Positions 22,020 to 33,649 of a stretch of DNA of 64,000 nt are shown one piece after another. The translations under genes and the position numbers were made by a program. Source of the stretch: Crossaster papposus (Eukaryota > Echinodermata > Asteroidea > Velatida > Solasteridae). The stretch spans positions 434,001-498,000 of the forward strand of contig JBAIAA010000315.1 in NCBI GenBank assembly GCA_037893245.1, written 5' to 3'. The first letter of the stretch is position 1. Every line of letters starts with the position of its first letter. The notes below the pieces were generated by a model. It did no database searches, was not told the origin of the DNA, and worked only from the letters and a program-made list of their open reading frames with translations.

Positions 22020-23947
22020 ATGGCAGACTTTGGACACAGTGCTTGCAGCAGCACTTCCCTCTGTCCGTCCAGTTATAACGGTGCTCCAGTTCATACGGAT
22101 GCCAGTGATTCTGATTGCGTTTCTCACGTCCGTTTGGATGACACATTGAATACTGCAAATGAACCGTTGAGTGTACGATCTCGCATCCCGTCGCCCATCA
22201 GAGACTTGACAGATGAGTGTAACATCACAGTTATGCAGACTAGTAATGAAAGTGGTCAAAGAAAATGGGACAAGAAAAACTTCTGCTTCTACTGTGATGA
22301 ACCACAGGCCAAATTACCCCGTCATCTCGCGTCTTTGCATAAGGAAGAAACCGAAATAGTGCAGATAGTGTCCGAAACCAACAATTTGACCCGCAATAAA
22401 TTTCTGTTAAAAATCCGCAATGCTGGTAATCACAGACACAATTGCCAAGTACTTCGCCAAGGTCACGGTGTGCTTATAGTAGCATACAGACCCAATCATC
22501 AAGTAGCTGCAGATGCATATGGACCGTGCATGTATTGCTTTGGCTATTATGTGCGAACTGATCTTTGGAGACATCGTTGCTTACTAAATCCAGCGCTCTC
22601 TGCCCATGATAATAGCAGTAGTAAAGGTGTTCGTGTACGTGGCCGAGTTGCTCACAAGAGTGATTTATTGAAACCGCCTCCTCCGGGTGTGTCTTTTGAG
22701 CTGAACAAGATTCTCTGTCCGATGAAGAAAGATGAGGTTGCCTTGATAGCCAAGACCGACTCGTTGGTTATTGAGTTCGCCAAACGTGAATTCCTAAAAA
22801 TGGGCCATGATGTAGATCAACACGGATATATCCGAAACAAATTGCGCGAATTAGGTCGCCTCATCTTACAACTCAGGAAGAATACTGTGCAACCAAATGC
22901 ATCGCTCGAGCTGTTTGTGCATCCCCGGCATGTGAATAACATAATTCAGGCTGTTCATGACATTGCTGGCTTTGAGAAACGCAAACAATTGTATAGTGTT
23001 CCATCATTGGCACTAAAGATAGGACATTCCATACAAAAAGTGTGCCCTGGTGGTGAAAGGAAATGCTCTAGAGCATGGCCTCAAGCAGAAAGCTGACGAC
23101 GCAGAACAGTTTTTGGAGTTATGCAATTTGAAGTGGCAAGACCATGTATCTGTCCATGCACACCGAACATTGTACCAAGAAAAGCGGAACAAGAATACAG
23201 TTTTCCCAACCAATGCAGATGTTGTTAAGATGTCGTCCTTCCTTAAAGAAGCTGCCAACCAGCAAGTGCAAATTCTGGAAGATGCGTCTGGTGATGGAAT
23301 CAAACCTGCATGGAAGTGTTTGAATGAAGTGACGCTGTGCCATCTCATAATGTTCAATCGCAGGCGTCAAGGGGAGGTGTCAAAGATGCAATTACACGAT
23401 TTTCACAAGCGCACCACAGCACAACTTGATGGGGGTTGTGTCTTGAGTGATTTGGAACGGCATCTATGCAAAATGTTCACAGTTGTTGAAATAGTGGGTA
23501 AGAAGGGCCGGACTGTACCAGTGCTGCTGTGTACTGATGCAGTGACATGGTTGGGTGCACTTGTAGCCAAGAGGATTGAAGCTGGAGTAGCGACAGAGAA
23601 CACTTACTTGTTTGCGCGCTGTTATGGAGGCTTGGGCCACATACGAGGAAGTGACCAGCTCCGATCCTATGCTGACATTGTGGGCCTAGATAATCCTACA
23701 AGCATCCGGTCTACTAAGCTTCGTAAACATGTAGCAACTGCATCACAAATATTATCATTGAAGGAGCATCAGCTGGAGACATTAGCAAACTTCATGGGTC
23801 ACGACTTGCGAATACACCGTGAATACTACCAGCTACCAGAGACTGTGTAGAGGGTAACACAATTGTCGAGACTGTTCCTCAGCTTAGAGAGGGGCAACTT
23901 GCCTTCCCAGAAGGGCAGGTCCTTGCACGAATTGGATGTATTGGGAG
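22020..23947 (+). pseudogene. Exon 1 of a zinc-finger, tyrosine-recombinase-like gene with two lesions
   Basis: The ATG at 22020 opens MADFGHSACSSTS. A frame upstream of it is also open, so a 5' exon cannot be excluded. CFYCDEPQAKLPRHLASLH (near codon 95) and CMYCFGYYVRTDLWRHRC are two Cys/His zinc-finger-like motifs. The C-terminal half has tyrosine-recombinase marks: FNRRRQGEVSKM (first Arg), KLRKHVAT (the Arg/His region), then FMGHDLRIHREYY with GH and a candidate catalytic Tyr. Such proteins are abundant and transposon-like (Crypton-like) in fish and marine invertebrates. Frame changes at an A5 run (23035-23039), where one base too many is present, and a TAG interrupts at 23848-23850. The frame then continues with homology-like text to donor GTAAGT at 23948. 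Either a pseudogene, or the A5 shift is an assembly error. Confidence 0.75.
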
Positions 23948-24028
23948 GTAAGTAGGCCTACAATTGAAATGGATCTGTGCATGAGGTACACATGCCCGAT
24001 GACTGTTTGTAAGTTGACCTGGATACAT

Positions 24029-26637
24029 ATTTATTTATTTATTCCATTTCTTTACCCAGGGTGTGCCCAAACAGTTTAAAACTGGTTTTCATTGGGGCCC
24101 TGCATACATCATCAAATAAAATAACAGTATATATTATAAATACAAGGATATTACAGGAGTTCTAAACATTAATACTAATTCTGATTTACGAGATAGGCGA
24201 AAACCCGCCAAATAAAAAAACCTTTTAGGTGAAAAATAAGAAGGGAAAATTCCTATCCGGCTTCACATTATAGTGGCAACCAAGTTCTAACTCCGTAGAT
24301 CAGCGCAATTGGCATAATATCTAACACTCAGATGGCATGTCGGAGCTCTGATTTAAATGTGCTTAATGAGTCCAATGTTCGCAATTGTTCGGGCAGATTA
24401 TTCCAAATATTTGCACCACTCACAGCGAAACTTGTGGCGTAGCATTCTTTTTTGGCGAAAGGAACTTTCAGTGCCGTGTGGGTTGATTGCCTTGTTTCGC
24501 GAATTACTGTAAGTGGTTTGAAAATATTTGTCATGTACAAAGGAGTCATTTTGTTGATACTTTTGAAGACAAGAATAGCCTTTTTTTGACTTGACTCTTT
24601 TTGAAAAAGGGGCCCAATTAAGACGAGCAAACATATCCTCTGAAGGGGTGAGGAAGGTACATTTAAGGATTATCCGCGCGGCTCTTTTGAGACATTTGTT
24701 TAACATATTATCGTGAGATATGTACCTTCCTCCCCACACAGTACAACAATACTCTAATGTTGGCATAACTAGACTTACAAATAGTGTGTGCAAGCTGTGC
24801 TGAGGAATATAATCACGGATTCTTCTTAGTATACCAAATTTAGACACCACATTTTTTCTTACGTATTCGACATGTGGGGCCCAACTTAATGCTTCATCAA
24901 TAATTACACCCAAACATTTATAAGACTTCACATTTTCAATACGACTACCAGCAATGCATACATTTAATTTAACATTAGATATTTTCTGCCTAGTACCAAT
25001 AAGCATGCATTTGGTTTTGGTGGCATTTAAAGCTAGCTTGTTTCTTCCGCACCAGTTGTGAAAACTAGTAAGAGCTGTATTTAAGCTACTTTCTATTAGG
25101 AGGAGCTACACGTTAATATGGAGTCATCTGCATACATAAATAAGTTGCAGTTTGGGGCAATACAAGATGGAAGATCACTAGTATAAACAATGAATAAAAG
25201 TGGACCTAGTATCGACCCCTGCGGAACACCAGTGTTTACGGACAGCACCTTTGATATGGTGCCGCCAATATTCACAGACTGACTACGTTCACTTAGGTAC
25301 GACTTAAACCAATTTATTACAGAAGATGACATGTTCATCCTTTCTAGTTTCTTTAGTAAGATTTCATGATCAACACAATCAAATGCTTTACTGAGGTCTA
25401 TAAACACACTGCCTGTAACTTGTCCATTCTCCATGGCCGCAAAACACTTGTTTGTTAAGTCATGTAGGGTGCTTTCAGTTGAGTGCAGGGGTCTAAATCC
25501 CGTCTGGCAACTAGGAATCAGATTGTTTTCATCAAGATATCTATATACCGATGAGTGCACCCATCTTTCTAAAATCTTAGAGATAATTGGCAGTATAGAA
25601 ATTGGACGATAGTTACCTGTACTACATTTATCTCCTCCCTTGTGAATTGGTGTTACTAAAGCATGTTTCCAATCTTTAGGGTATCGCTCACATTTTATAG
25701 ACAGGTTAACAATATGAGTTAAAGATTTAATGATATAAGGTGAAGCAATTTTAATCATTTTAACACTAATTCCATCCGGACCTGTTGCTTTCCCAACCGA
25801 CATGGATGATATTTGCTTTCGAACAAACTCTTCTGTAATGTTAGGTACTACGCAATCTTCATAAACAGAATCAAATATAGAGGCGTCAGTATTGTCATCT
25901 ATTTCAAGTTCACGCAAAGGGTAATTTCCAGCAGTACGCTTGCCGATTGTTGAAAAGTGTTCATTTAATGTATCAGCAATGTCGGCGATATTGTCAATAT
26001 TTTCCCCATTTGGGGAAGTAATCGAATTTGGTACAGTTTTTTGTTTCTTAGGGAGTACTTCCTTCAGAGTTTTCCACAGCATAGAAGAGTTGCTTTTATT
26101 TTCTTCTATGGCGGATGTGTAGTAATTACTCTTTTTACTGCGGATTTTATTAGTAACATTGTTCCGCAGGTTTTTGTATGAATCCCAATGAATTTGTAAG
26201 CCTGTGTGCTTTGCAATTTTGTGTACACGATCGCGCTGCCGCATAAGTTTAAGAATTTCGCTATCGAGCCACGGTACTGAGGCACCCCGAATGCGTTTGG
26301 TTTTGACTGGCGCATGGAGGTTAATAATACTCATAAATATGGAGTACCATATAGACCATGCATTATCCACATCATAACAACCAAAAACATATTGCCATGG
26401 TGCATTACGGAGATCGTCCGTAAATGCATCACTGTCTATATTTTTTAGACATCGAAAATGTATTGAACGACCTTTCATTTTTGGTGTTTTCCAACTGTGT
26501 AGCCCATAAACAAGATAATGATCACTGATTAGGACTGGTAAAACACCACAGTCCTTTATGAGCTCTGGGTGGGAACTAAAAATGAGATCGATGGTAGTTT
26601 TAGTAGATTCAGTGACACATATGCATTTAGACAATAG
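24029..26637 (-). mobile_element. Jockey/CR1-type LINE with endonuclease tail and RT, frameshifted
   Basis: Minus strand. The main frame (26634-25096) starts inside the apurinic endonuclease (TTIDLIFSSHPEL, LISDHYLVYG with the SDH motif). It then has RT motifs NYRPISILPIISKILER, GFRPLHSTESTL, FIDLSKAFDCVDHEIL (motif A), NTGVPQGSILGPLLF (motif B) and NLFMYADDSIL (catalytic DD). The frame breaks near 25095, resumes at 25006-24398 (CLGVIIDEALSWAPH) and shifts again near 24600 for the end (SGANIWNNLPEQLRTLDS). The 3' end is an (aata)n tail, ttatttattt at 24029-24043 on plus. It lies wholly within intron 1 of the recombinase-like gene, in antisense. 5'-truncated and inactive. Confidence 0.88.
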
Positions 26638-26670
26638 TGTTTTCTATGTGTTTTTTCCCAATCACTTCAG

Positions 26671-26895
26671 AAGGCTTCACGAGTGACAGCAGCGATGACA
26701 CACATGGCAGCGACAATGGCAGTGACGATGGCAGTGACACCCGCAGTGATGGTAACATCGGTGATGTCAACGACACCCGCAGCGATGGTAACATCGGTGA
26801 TGTCAACGACACCCGCAGTGATGGTAACATCGGTGATGTCAGCGACACCCGCGGCGATGGTAACATCGGTGATTGCAGGGACACCTGTGGCAGCA
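26671..26895 (+). CDS. Exon 2 of the recombinase-like gene, acidic 12-aa repeats
   Basis: Acceptor caatcacttcag and donor GCA|GTAAGT. Entering in phase 1 as exon 1 requires, it reads EGFTSDSSDDTHGSDNGSDD and then four 12-residue repeats of the DTRSDGNIGDVN type, from 36-bp DNA repeats at 26736-26879. The region is highly acidic and presumably a disordered linker. It leaves in phase 1, matching exon 3. The LINE occupies the intron just upstream (its 5' end at 26637 is 34 bp from this exon). Confidence 0.65.
26736..26879 (+). repeat. 36-bp in-frame coding minisatellite, four units
   Basis: Units start at 26736, 26772, 26808 and 26844 with few substitutions. The period is a multiple of three and keeps the exon open. 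Confidence 0.9.
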
Positions 26896-27015
26896 GTAAG
26901 TTGAAATGTCTTATCAGTGTGTCACCAGTGTCACAATGCCAGGCGGTCATTGTATGTGTGAAAACTACTGATGAATTCGTGTGTCTAAAGCTGTAATGTA
27001 TGTGTTGTATTACAG

Positions 27016-27257
27016 TACAGGTTCAAGCAAACAAGGCATCAGTCACGGTGAGGCACCGGCGGAGAACGGTGACACGTCGTAATTGGACGGAAGAGGAGAG
27101 AAGAGACGTCATGGAAAGTCTGCACAGATTCTTTGTTCTGAAGAAAATTCCTGGTAAGCGTGATATTGAAAGATCATGTACCATAGCACTGCAGAGTCGA
27201 TCATGGAAGAACATCAAAGACTTTTGCCGCAACACACTTATTCGAGAACAACGATAA
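27016..27257 (+). CDS. Exon 3 of the recombinase-like gene, C-terminal SANT/Myb-like domain
   Basis: Acceptor tgtattacag; enters in phase 1 and ends at a TAA (27255-27257). A basic stretch (VRHRRRTVTRRNWTEEER) leads into a compact helical region with three spaced aromatic positions: NWTEEERRDVMESLHRFF, KKIPGKRDIERSC, SRSWKNIKDFCRNTLIREQ. This arrangement (W-T-x-E-E, then K-x-P-G-K, then S-R-x-W-K) is the C-terminus I associate with the same multi-copy recombinase-like proteins. It is probably DNA-binding. In-frame joins across all three exons support one gene of about 21.9-27.3 kb. Confidence 0.7.
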
Positions 27258-27920
27258 GTGGCTATCTTTAACCACTCCACGCCGGTGGACGTGTACACAC
27301 GCAGCGATTTTCCGCACCCGAGAAAATAATTCACTCGTGTTAGAAAACATTTGTGAATGTATTTGGGCTGAAATGGCAAACGCGCCTTGATAATAAGCAA
27401 AATAGAGAATTATGTGTATGGCGTACTCACATTGATATGATCATGTACCTCCAGATAAATGTCCCCTATTGGATAGACTGCTCAATAGGTCCTCCATGTG
27501 ATGGTCTGCACATGTATGCATGTACATGTACATGTACAGTGCGGATTATACATGTACACACATGCCCGCCGAACTTTTTCAAGTTCCTAAATGTACGTCG
27601 CAGCGCCACCATTTGTCAGTGTTTGGACAGGTTAACGAGGGGGCTAATTACAGTGTTGCCGATTAACATAAATTAATCCCATTTTATACCATTTTTTTAA
27701 CCCTTGTCATGTTACTTACAGACCAAAGCACATTTTAAACTATTAAACAGCAATTCTTTCAGAAAGGTCTACAACCCTTTAAACTTGGAACTTAACTTCA
27801 GAATAAATCCATTTGTTGGGAAATCGTAAGCTGTCCGCGCCGTTGCTCCCAAGCGTGAAGTAACCTATCTTCATTCCACACGATCACCTCATGTACAACT
27901 CTATGGGGGACACTGTGAAA
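27258..27920. other. Intergenic, no gene seen
   Basis: Only a short acatgtacatgtac run at about 27520-27535 was noticed. Confidence 0.5.
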
Positions 27921-27939
27921 TCAGTATGTTCACGCTATG

Positions 27940-29780
27940 AAAACACTATGACAACACTGTGTTCGTATTGTAGAAACACTGTGAAAACACTATGAAAACA
28001 CTATGAAAACACCATATAAACACTGTCTTCATACAGTGGAATCAAGTATGTTCACGCTATGAAAGCACTACGACAACACTGTGTTCGTACTCTGAAAACA
28101 CTATGAAAACACCATGAAAACACTATGAAAACACTGTTCATACTGTGGAATTAAGTATGTTCACGCTATGAAAACACCATAACAGCGCTGCGGGAACACT
28201 GCGATCACACTATGAGGGACACTGTAAAATCAGTATGTTCACGCTATGAAAACACTATGAAAACACTATGAAAACACTATGAAAACACTGTGTTCATACA
28301 TTGGAATCAAGTATGTTCACGCTATGAAAACACCATAACAGCGCTGTGGGAACACAGTGGTCACACTGTGGGAGACACTGTGAAATCAGTATGTTCACGT
28401 TATGAAAACACTATGACAACACTGTGCTCGTACTGTGGAAACACTGTGGTCACACTATAAAAACACTATGAAAACACTGTAAAATCACTGTATTCCTACT
28501 GTGGAATCAAGTATGTTCACGATATGAAAACACTATGAAAACACTTAATACTGTGGGAAACACTATGACAACACTATGACAACACTATGACAACACTATG
28601 ACAACACTATGACAACACTATGACAACACTATGACAACACTATGACAACACTATGACAACACTATGACAACACTATGACAACACTATGACAACACTATGA
28701 CAACACTATGACAACACTATGACAACACTATGACAACACTATGAAAACACTATGAAAACACTATGAAAACACTATGAAAACACTATGAAAACACTATGAA
28801 AACACTATGAAAACACTATGAAAACACTATGAAAACACTATGAAAACACTATGAAAACACTATGAAAACACTATGAAAACACTATGAAAACACTATGAAA
28901 ACACTATGAAAACACTATGAAAACACTATGAAAACACTATGAAAACACTATGAAAACACTATGAAAACACTATGAAAACACTATGAAAACACTATGAAAA
29001 CACTATGAAAACACTATGAAAACACTATGAAAACACTATGAAAACACTATGAAAACACTATGAAAACACTATGAAAACACTATGAAAACACTATGAAAAC
29101 ACTATGAAAACACTATGAAAACACTATGAAAACACTATGAAAACACTATGAAAACACTATGAAAACACTATGAAAACACTATGAAAACACTATGAAAACA
29201 CTATGAAAACACTATGAAAACACTATGAAAACACTATGAAAACACTATGAAAACACTATGAAAACACTATGAAAACACTATGAAAACACTATGAAAACAC
29301 TATGAAAACACTATGAAAACACTATGAAAACACTATGAAAACACTTTGAAAACACTATGAAAACACTTTGTTCATACTGTGGAATCAAATGTGTTCACGC
29401 TCTGAAAACACTATGACAACGCTGTGGGAACACTGAGATCCAACTGTGGGGGACACTGTGAAATCAGTATGAAAACACTATGAAAACACTATGAAAACAC
29501 TATGAAAACACTATGAAAACACTATGAAAACACTATGAAAACACTATGAAAACACTGTGTTCATACTGTGGAATCAAATGTGTTCACGCTCTGAAAACAC
29601 TATGACAACGCTGTGGGAACACTGAGATCCAACTGTGGGGGACACTGTGAAATCAATATGTTCACCCTAAGAAAACACTATGAAAACACTTTGTTCATAC
29701 TGTGGGAAAACTGTGGTCACACTATGGGAGACACTGTAAAATCAGTATGTTCACGCTATGACAATTTGGGCGCGTATGTA
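27940..29780. repeat. 11-bp minisatellite with diverged flanks
   Basis: The core is 16 perfect units of actatgacaac (28562-28737), then 55 perfect units of actatgaaaac (28738-29342), all in one phase without an indel. Diverged units flank it on both sides, mixed with longer words (atgttcacgctatg, tgtggaatcaa). A ~100-bp segment at about 29369-29468 recurs at about 29555-29655. Frames are closed on both strands, so it is not coding. Confidence 0.95.
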
Positions 29781-29785
29781 CGCAC

Positions 29786-30413
29786 TGTAGTCAGTCTAGT
29801 CATTTTATTTTATTTCCAGAATCTATGCATTTAATATAAATGTGATTGCTGAAATTAAAGGGGTACATGACCCTAGCTTAAATCACCGAAAATTGTATGT
29901 TTTGGATTGTTTACTTATCCTATTTTAAACATCTGGTTAAAAGAAAACTAAACTGATGTCTTACCGTTTTTCCAAGAAAAGACGGAAAAAGTACGTTGTT
30001 TACGTTTGACGCAGTTGACATTTTGGGTTATCCGTAGACGCATTTCCGGCCGTCATGGAATAATGATGGGCTGTATCGTGTAATTAGACTAGTGCCGCAA
30101 ATAGTGCATTGAATACACGACCGATATCACACTTAGAATTGAGGTGTTATGCAACTGTAGCATAAACCTCGTTATCATGGCTACGATCTTGATGCGCCAT
30201 GTTGTCTCATCATGCATTGCGTGATATTATCCCCGACCGTCGGTTCAACTTTGGTCGCAACAGTCACGTGATCATGCCACAACCGATGTCGCCAAAATGC
30301 TCAGCCAATGGCCGACAACCAAAACAGTTCTTGGTTGTGCGCGCCAAAACAGGCCCCATATGTATGTGGTATCTGCGAGGTACAATGTAGTAGGCACACG
30401 CGTTTTCAAAGAT
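29786..30413. other. Intergenic, no gene seen
   Basis: Unique-looking sequence between the minisatellite and repeat copy 2, without an exon I can support. Confidence 0.45.
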
Positions 30414-30646
30414 CACATGTGACTGAAATATACGACTAGTGAACACGGTCCGTTAATTTGGGGAGTAAATAATAAATCTGCAATATTGCGGACCGTTATT
30501 TGTCACAAATAAACTAAACAAAATTCACAACATTTGATAGAAAATAGATGTGAATCGTTATATTCTACTTTAAAAAAACGCTTCCCGACCCTATCCATTT
30601 TATTTGTATACATAAAAACGCCCGATCCAAAGCAATGACCCTCTTT

Positions 30647-30949
30647 AAAGGTGGGATACACCATTGGTTATTGCTTAAATTATGAGGAATGAGTGGATTA
30701 AGGGGGTTGCATTTTATAGTAAATATCGTTTAACTAAACTGTCCGAAGTTTTACAATCATGGATGCTGAGAAAAGCAACAAAAACGGCGTTTCGTTTTCA
30801 ATCGGCTTCAGGCAGTGATTCTTATGTTGTTCTTGTTTATTTTGCGATCGCCGTCCGGCGATTGTGAATTTGTTTTTATGAAATTCAATGTTCGTCACAT
30901 TTACAGACTAGCCCACTCATTTTGCCGGATGCCTACGATCATTATTTTA
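30647..30949. repeat. MITE-family fragment in repeat copy 2
   Basis: Begins aaaggtgggatacaccatt and carries the gcgatcgccgtccggcg core. It is the counterpart of 8653 onward and continues at 31509 after the inserted element. Confidence 0.75.
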
Positions 30950-31508
30950 AGGCTGGCTCACATAGTAGCGGCAAAGACCCCGCGAAAGGCGACGGACGTG
31001 AAAAGCACAACATGTTGGCGGCAAGGCGACGGCAAAAGGAAAAACCAAGATTCGCTGACAACGACCTTCAGCGAAAACACGACGGCAAGGGACGAATGGC
31101 TGCGGCAGGGAACGGAGTCTAGCGAACAAAATCGGACGTTGTCTGGGCGGCGAGTGACGATGTCTCGACGGAGCCCGTCATCAAGGAACGAGGTCAGACG
31201 GCTGGCGGCCGATTGACTGGCGGCAAGGAACGGCGGCTGACGGTGGGTTGTGGCGACGATGACGTGACTCAGCGGCCGACATAAAAGTCTGTGTGTGTGT
31301 GCGGGTCGTATAAATAGTCGAGTTTGGCGTTCCCACTCTTCACAACGTTCTGGCATCACAAAACGTGAACAATTGCAATAAAAGTTTAAAATCGTGGACC
31401 ATCGTTGCAAAATCGTAACCCATCGCAGACCACCGTTGCAATGCCGCAGGTACTCGCAATCGACGTAGCTCGCTGTACCCCCCTATTCGTCACAGTGTGA
31501 GCCTGCCT
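30950..31508. repeat. Harbinger-like MITE with TTA target duplication
   Basis: The left end aggctggctcacatagt and the right end cacagtgtgagcctgcct are inverted repeats. TTA flanks both sides (30947-30949, 31509-31511), and copy 1 at about 8950-8965 shows the empty target. A 3-bp TWA duplication is characteristic of PIF/Harbinger elements. The interior is GC-rich with many cgacgg words. No transposase. Confidence 0.8.
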
Positions 31509-32072
31509 TTACTTTCAAATAAGTAAGATATTTCTCAATAATTTCGGTAGAATTTTTGTCCCTATATCTGCAAATGGCAATGGGCGGGAATTCATTGATT
31601 GATTAGGATACATACAACGATTTACTGGTTTTAACCCTGCATATTTTATTACGCTCAATTTGAATAAACAATGAATGTACAATTAAGGATCTCGTATATC
31701 TTCGTGTACATGGATCTGTATTAGGCCAAATACATTCAACAAATTTACTTGTGACTGGTGTGATATTAAAATACAACTTTTCTACAGGTATAGTTTCGTT
31801 AGCCGTTGGAGGCAGGTTAAAGGTTTAACAGGACATTAACTAGGTTTCACCACAATGTATAATGTTTCCTCCAACTTAAACTTGTGCGGTTACTAGTAAG
31901 AGTAAGATTATTAACACCAAGGAAAAAGCCAATAATGACAAAAGTCTTACAGTAATTAATAATGGTGTTTTGGAGTCTGGCACAATCCTTTCTTAGCGTA
32001 AACTGCGTGCATTGTTTTTCCTTTCAATACTTCAATTACCTGTGCATTTCCAAGGTAACAATATGTGCCTTT

Positions 32073-32168
32073 TTAGGAACCGGCGACTTTCTTGGTGGCC
32101 TTCGCTAGATCCGCAATTAAACGTGGCGGTATATAGTTCAAAATTTGCAACAGTGCGTGGCGACCCAT
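32073..32168 (-). pseudogene. Broken copy of the small ORF of the 2.3-kb repeat
   Basis: Minus frame from ATG at 32168 (MGRHALLQILNYIPPRL), stopped by TAA at 32073-32075 where copy 1 has a Glu codon. It shows the frame is not maintained in this copy. Confidence 0.6.
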
Positions 32169-33236
32169 ACCGCCACGTCTGCGGGTCTATATAGGCCTCC
32201 AAGATTGTTGCTTTGTTTTCAGTATTTTTCGAGAATAGCTTATCCAAACAAGTTCACGTAAAATTACACATTATTGGGTCCTGAGCAATACACCTGCCGA
32301 TGTTCAACTTCATACGGTGTCTAGATCTGGAGATAATCGAAATACGGTGATACACACACAGAGACAGACATACAGACGGACTGACAGAGCCATGGGATTA
32401 TTGTAAGATGTCTAAAACTGTACATTGTGTACGTTTACCGAATTATTCGTCTCTAAAATTACACAATACTGATTTTAATTAAGTGTTGTTTAAACATCCA
32501 GCGTGTGCAGTCGCTGTGGTAGCATCCGTTTCCACAGAGCTATCACGGGTGATGTCCGGGCCTTTCTATTAGCATACCACGGGTATGTTTCCCTGTTTTC
32601 TGTCGCAGACGCATTCTCCGACATTAAACTCACCGGGACATTCTAGCAAAATGGGAAACAAGAAAAAAAAATGACATAAAATTATAACCAGTACAGTCTG
32701 GAGCATGGCAGTTTGCACGCCTGTAAATAAAGCTGTAGGTTGTGGGTTTGGGTCTGGCCCGAAAGCTGTTAACAAATAAAATCGAGAGAAACTAAAACAT
32801 AATATTCAGTCATGTTACTCATGTTCTGTGGCTGCCATTTAAAAAATGGCCGTCCAGGCCGATACAAGTTAAATGTCACGTGCCTCCCAATCTATAAATG
32901 ATTTTGTATGCAATTATATATATAATGTGCCATTTTGGTGCTTTTTATCACAAAATGTACAATCGGTTTAATATATTGAACTATGCCGATGCACTATTTG
33001 GCAAGGAACGTTGTCACAAATTGCTCCTTCCCACCCAGCATTGAAATGAGTACCTAAATGGGTACCCATAAGGGCAGATAAGGTTGTTATTAGCGGCGTT
33101 GCGCCGAAACGGCAGCGTGGAGTTGTATTCTCCCCAGGGGGCTGAGATGATATTCATGATATTTCGTGGGCTCAATTATTTAACCATTAGCAACCAAAGT
33201 ACTATACTAATGGCACTATATTACAGATGTCATAGC

Positions 33237-33248
33237 TATATATATCAG

Positions 33249-33280
<32 letters not shown>
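33237..33280. repeat. (AT)n microsatellite
   Basis: An expanded alternating AT tract inside repeat copy 2; copy 1 has only a short version. Confidence 0.95.
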
Positions 33281-33285
<5 letters not shown>

Positions 33286-33293
33286 TGTCATAG

Positions 33294-33541
33294 CTAAATA
33301 AATAACCAGATCCAGGCGTAGAACTCCTGGAAGCTGAACTTCTGGTTGCCGTCTTTGTCTCCAAGCAGGATGAAGGCCTCGGCCTGGCTCTTGGTCATGC
33401 CCAGGTCGTTTTCCGCTAACACCTTTAGTTCATCACTGTTGAGAGAGCCACTCCCATCTTTGTCATATTGAGAGAAAAGGCTTTTCAACACCACCATCGG
33501 TACGTCGCTGTTGAACAAACTCATCTTGGATATAACTCTAA
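33294..33541 (-). CDS. EF-hand calcium-binding protein exon, 3' end fused to a repeat
   Basis: Minus strand; an acceptor-like ttcttgttag lies just upstream of ATG 33524. From this ATG the product is 76 residues: MSLFNSDVPMVVLKSLFSQY, then EF-loop DKDGSGSLNSDE, a linker helix, and a second loop DKDGNQKFSFQE. Both 12-residue loops have acidic or oxygen ligands at positions 1, 3, 5 and 12, so calcium binding is expected. This is one paired EF-hand, the size of half a calmodulin. The last five codons and TAG (33294-33311) lie in the 2.3-kb repeat, so the natural C-terminus or next splice site has probably been replaced. Upstream exons are possible. Family firm; whether it is functional is unsure. 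Confidence 0.7.
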
Positions 33542-33649
33542 CAAGAAAGACAAAAAGGTTGATGATACTAAATATTTTTCTGCTCCTAAAACAACTGTCA
33601 ACTGTCATCAACATTTTCGACTTCTATTCTATGGCCATAAGCACCAAAT

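Larger units (their letters stand above)
30414..33312. repeat. 2.3-kb interspersed repeat, copy 2 (interrupted by a MITE)
   Basis: Same orientation as 7445-10705 and same ends. It lacks the LINE of copy 1 but carries its own insertion at 30950-31508 and an expanded (at)n run at about 33237-33280. Its right end abuts, and supplies the last codons of, the EF-hand frame below. Confidence 0.82.

Noticed and set aside
21870..22259. 129-aa minus ORF
   Set aside because: Antisense of the recombinase-like exon 1, which has recognisable motifs on plus.
28562..29365. CRISPR-like regular repeat array
   Set aside because: Units are contiguous 11-mers with no spacers, and the context is a eukaryotic genome.
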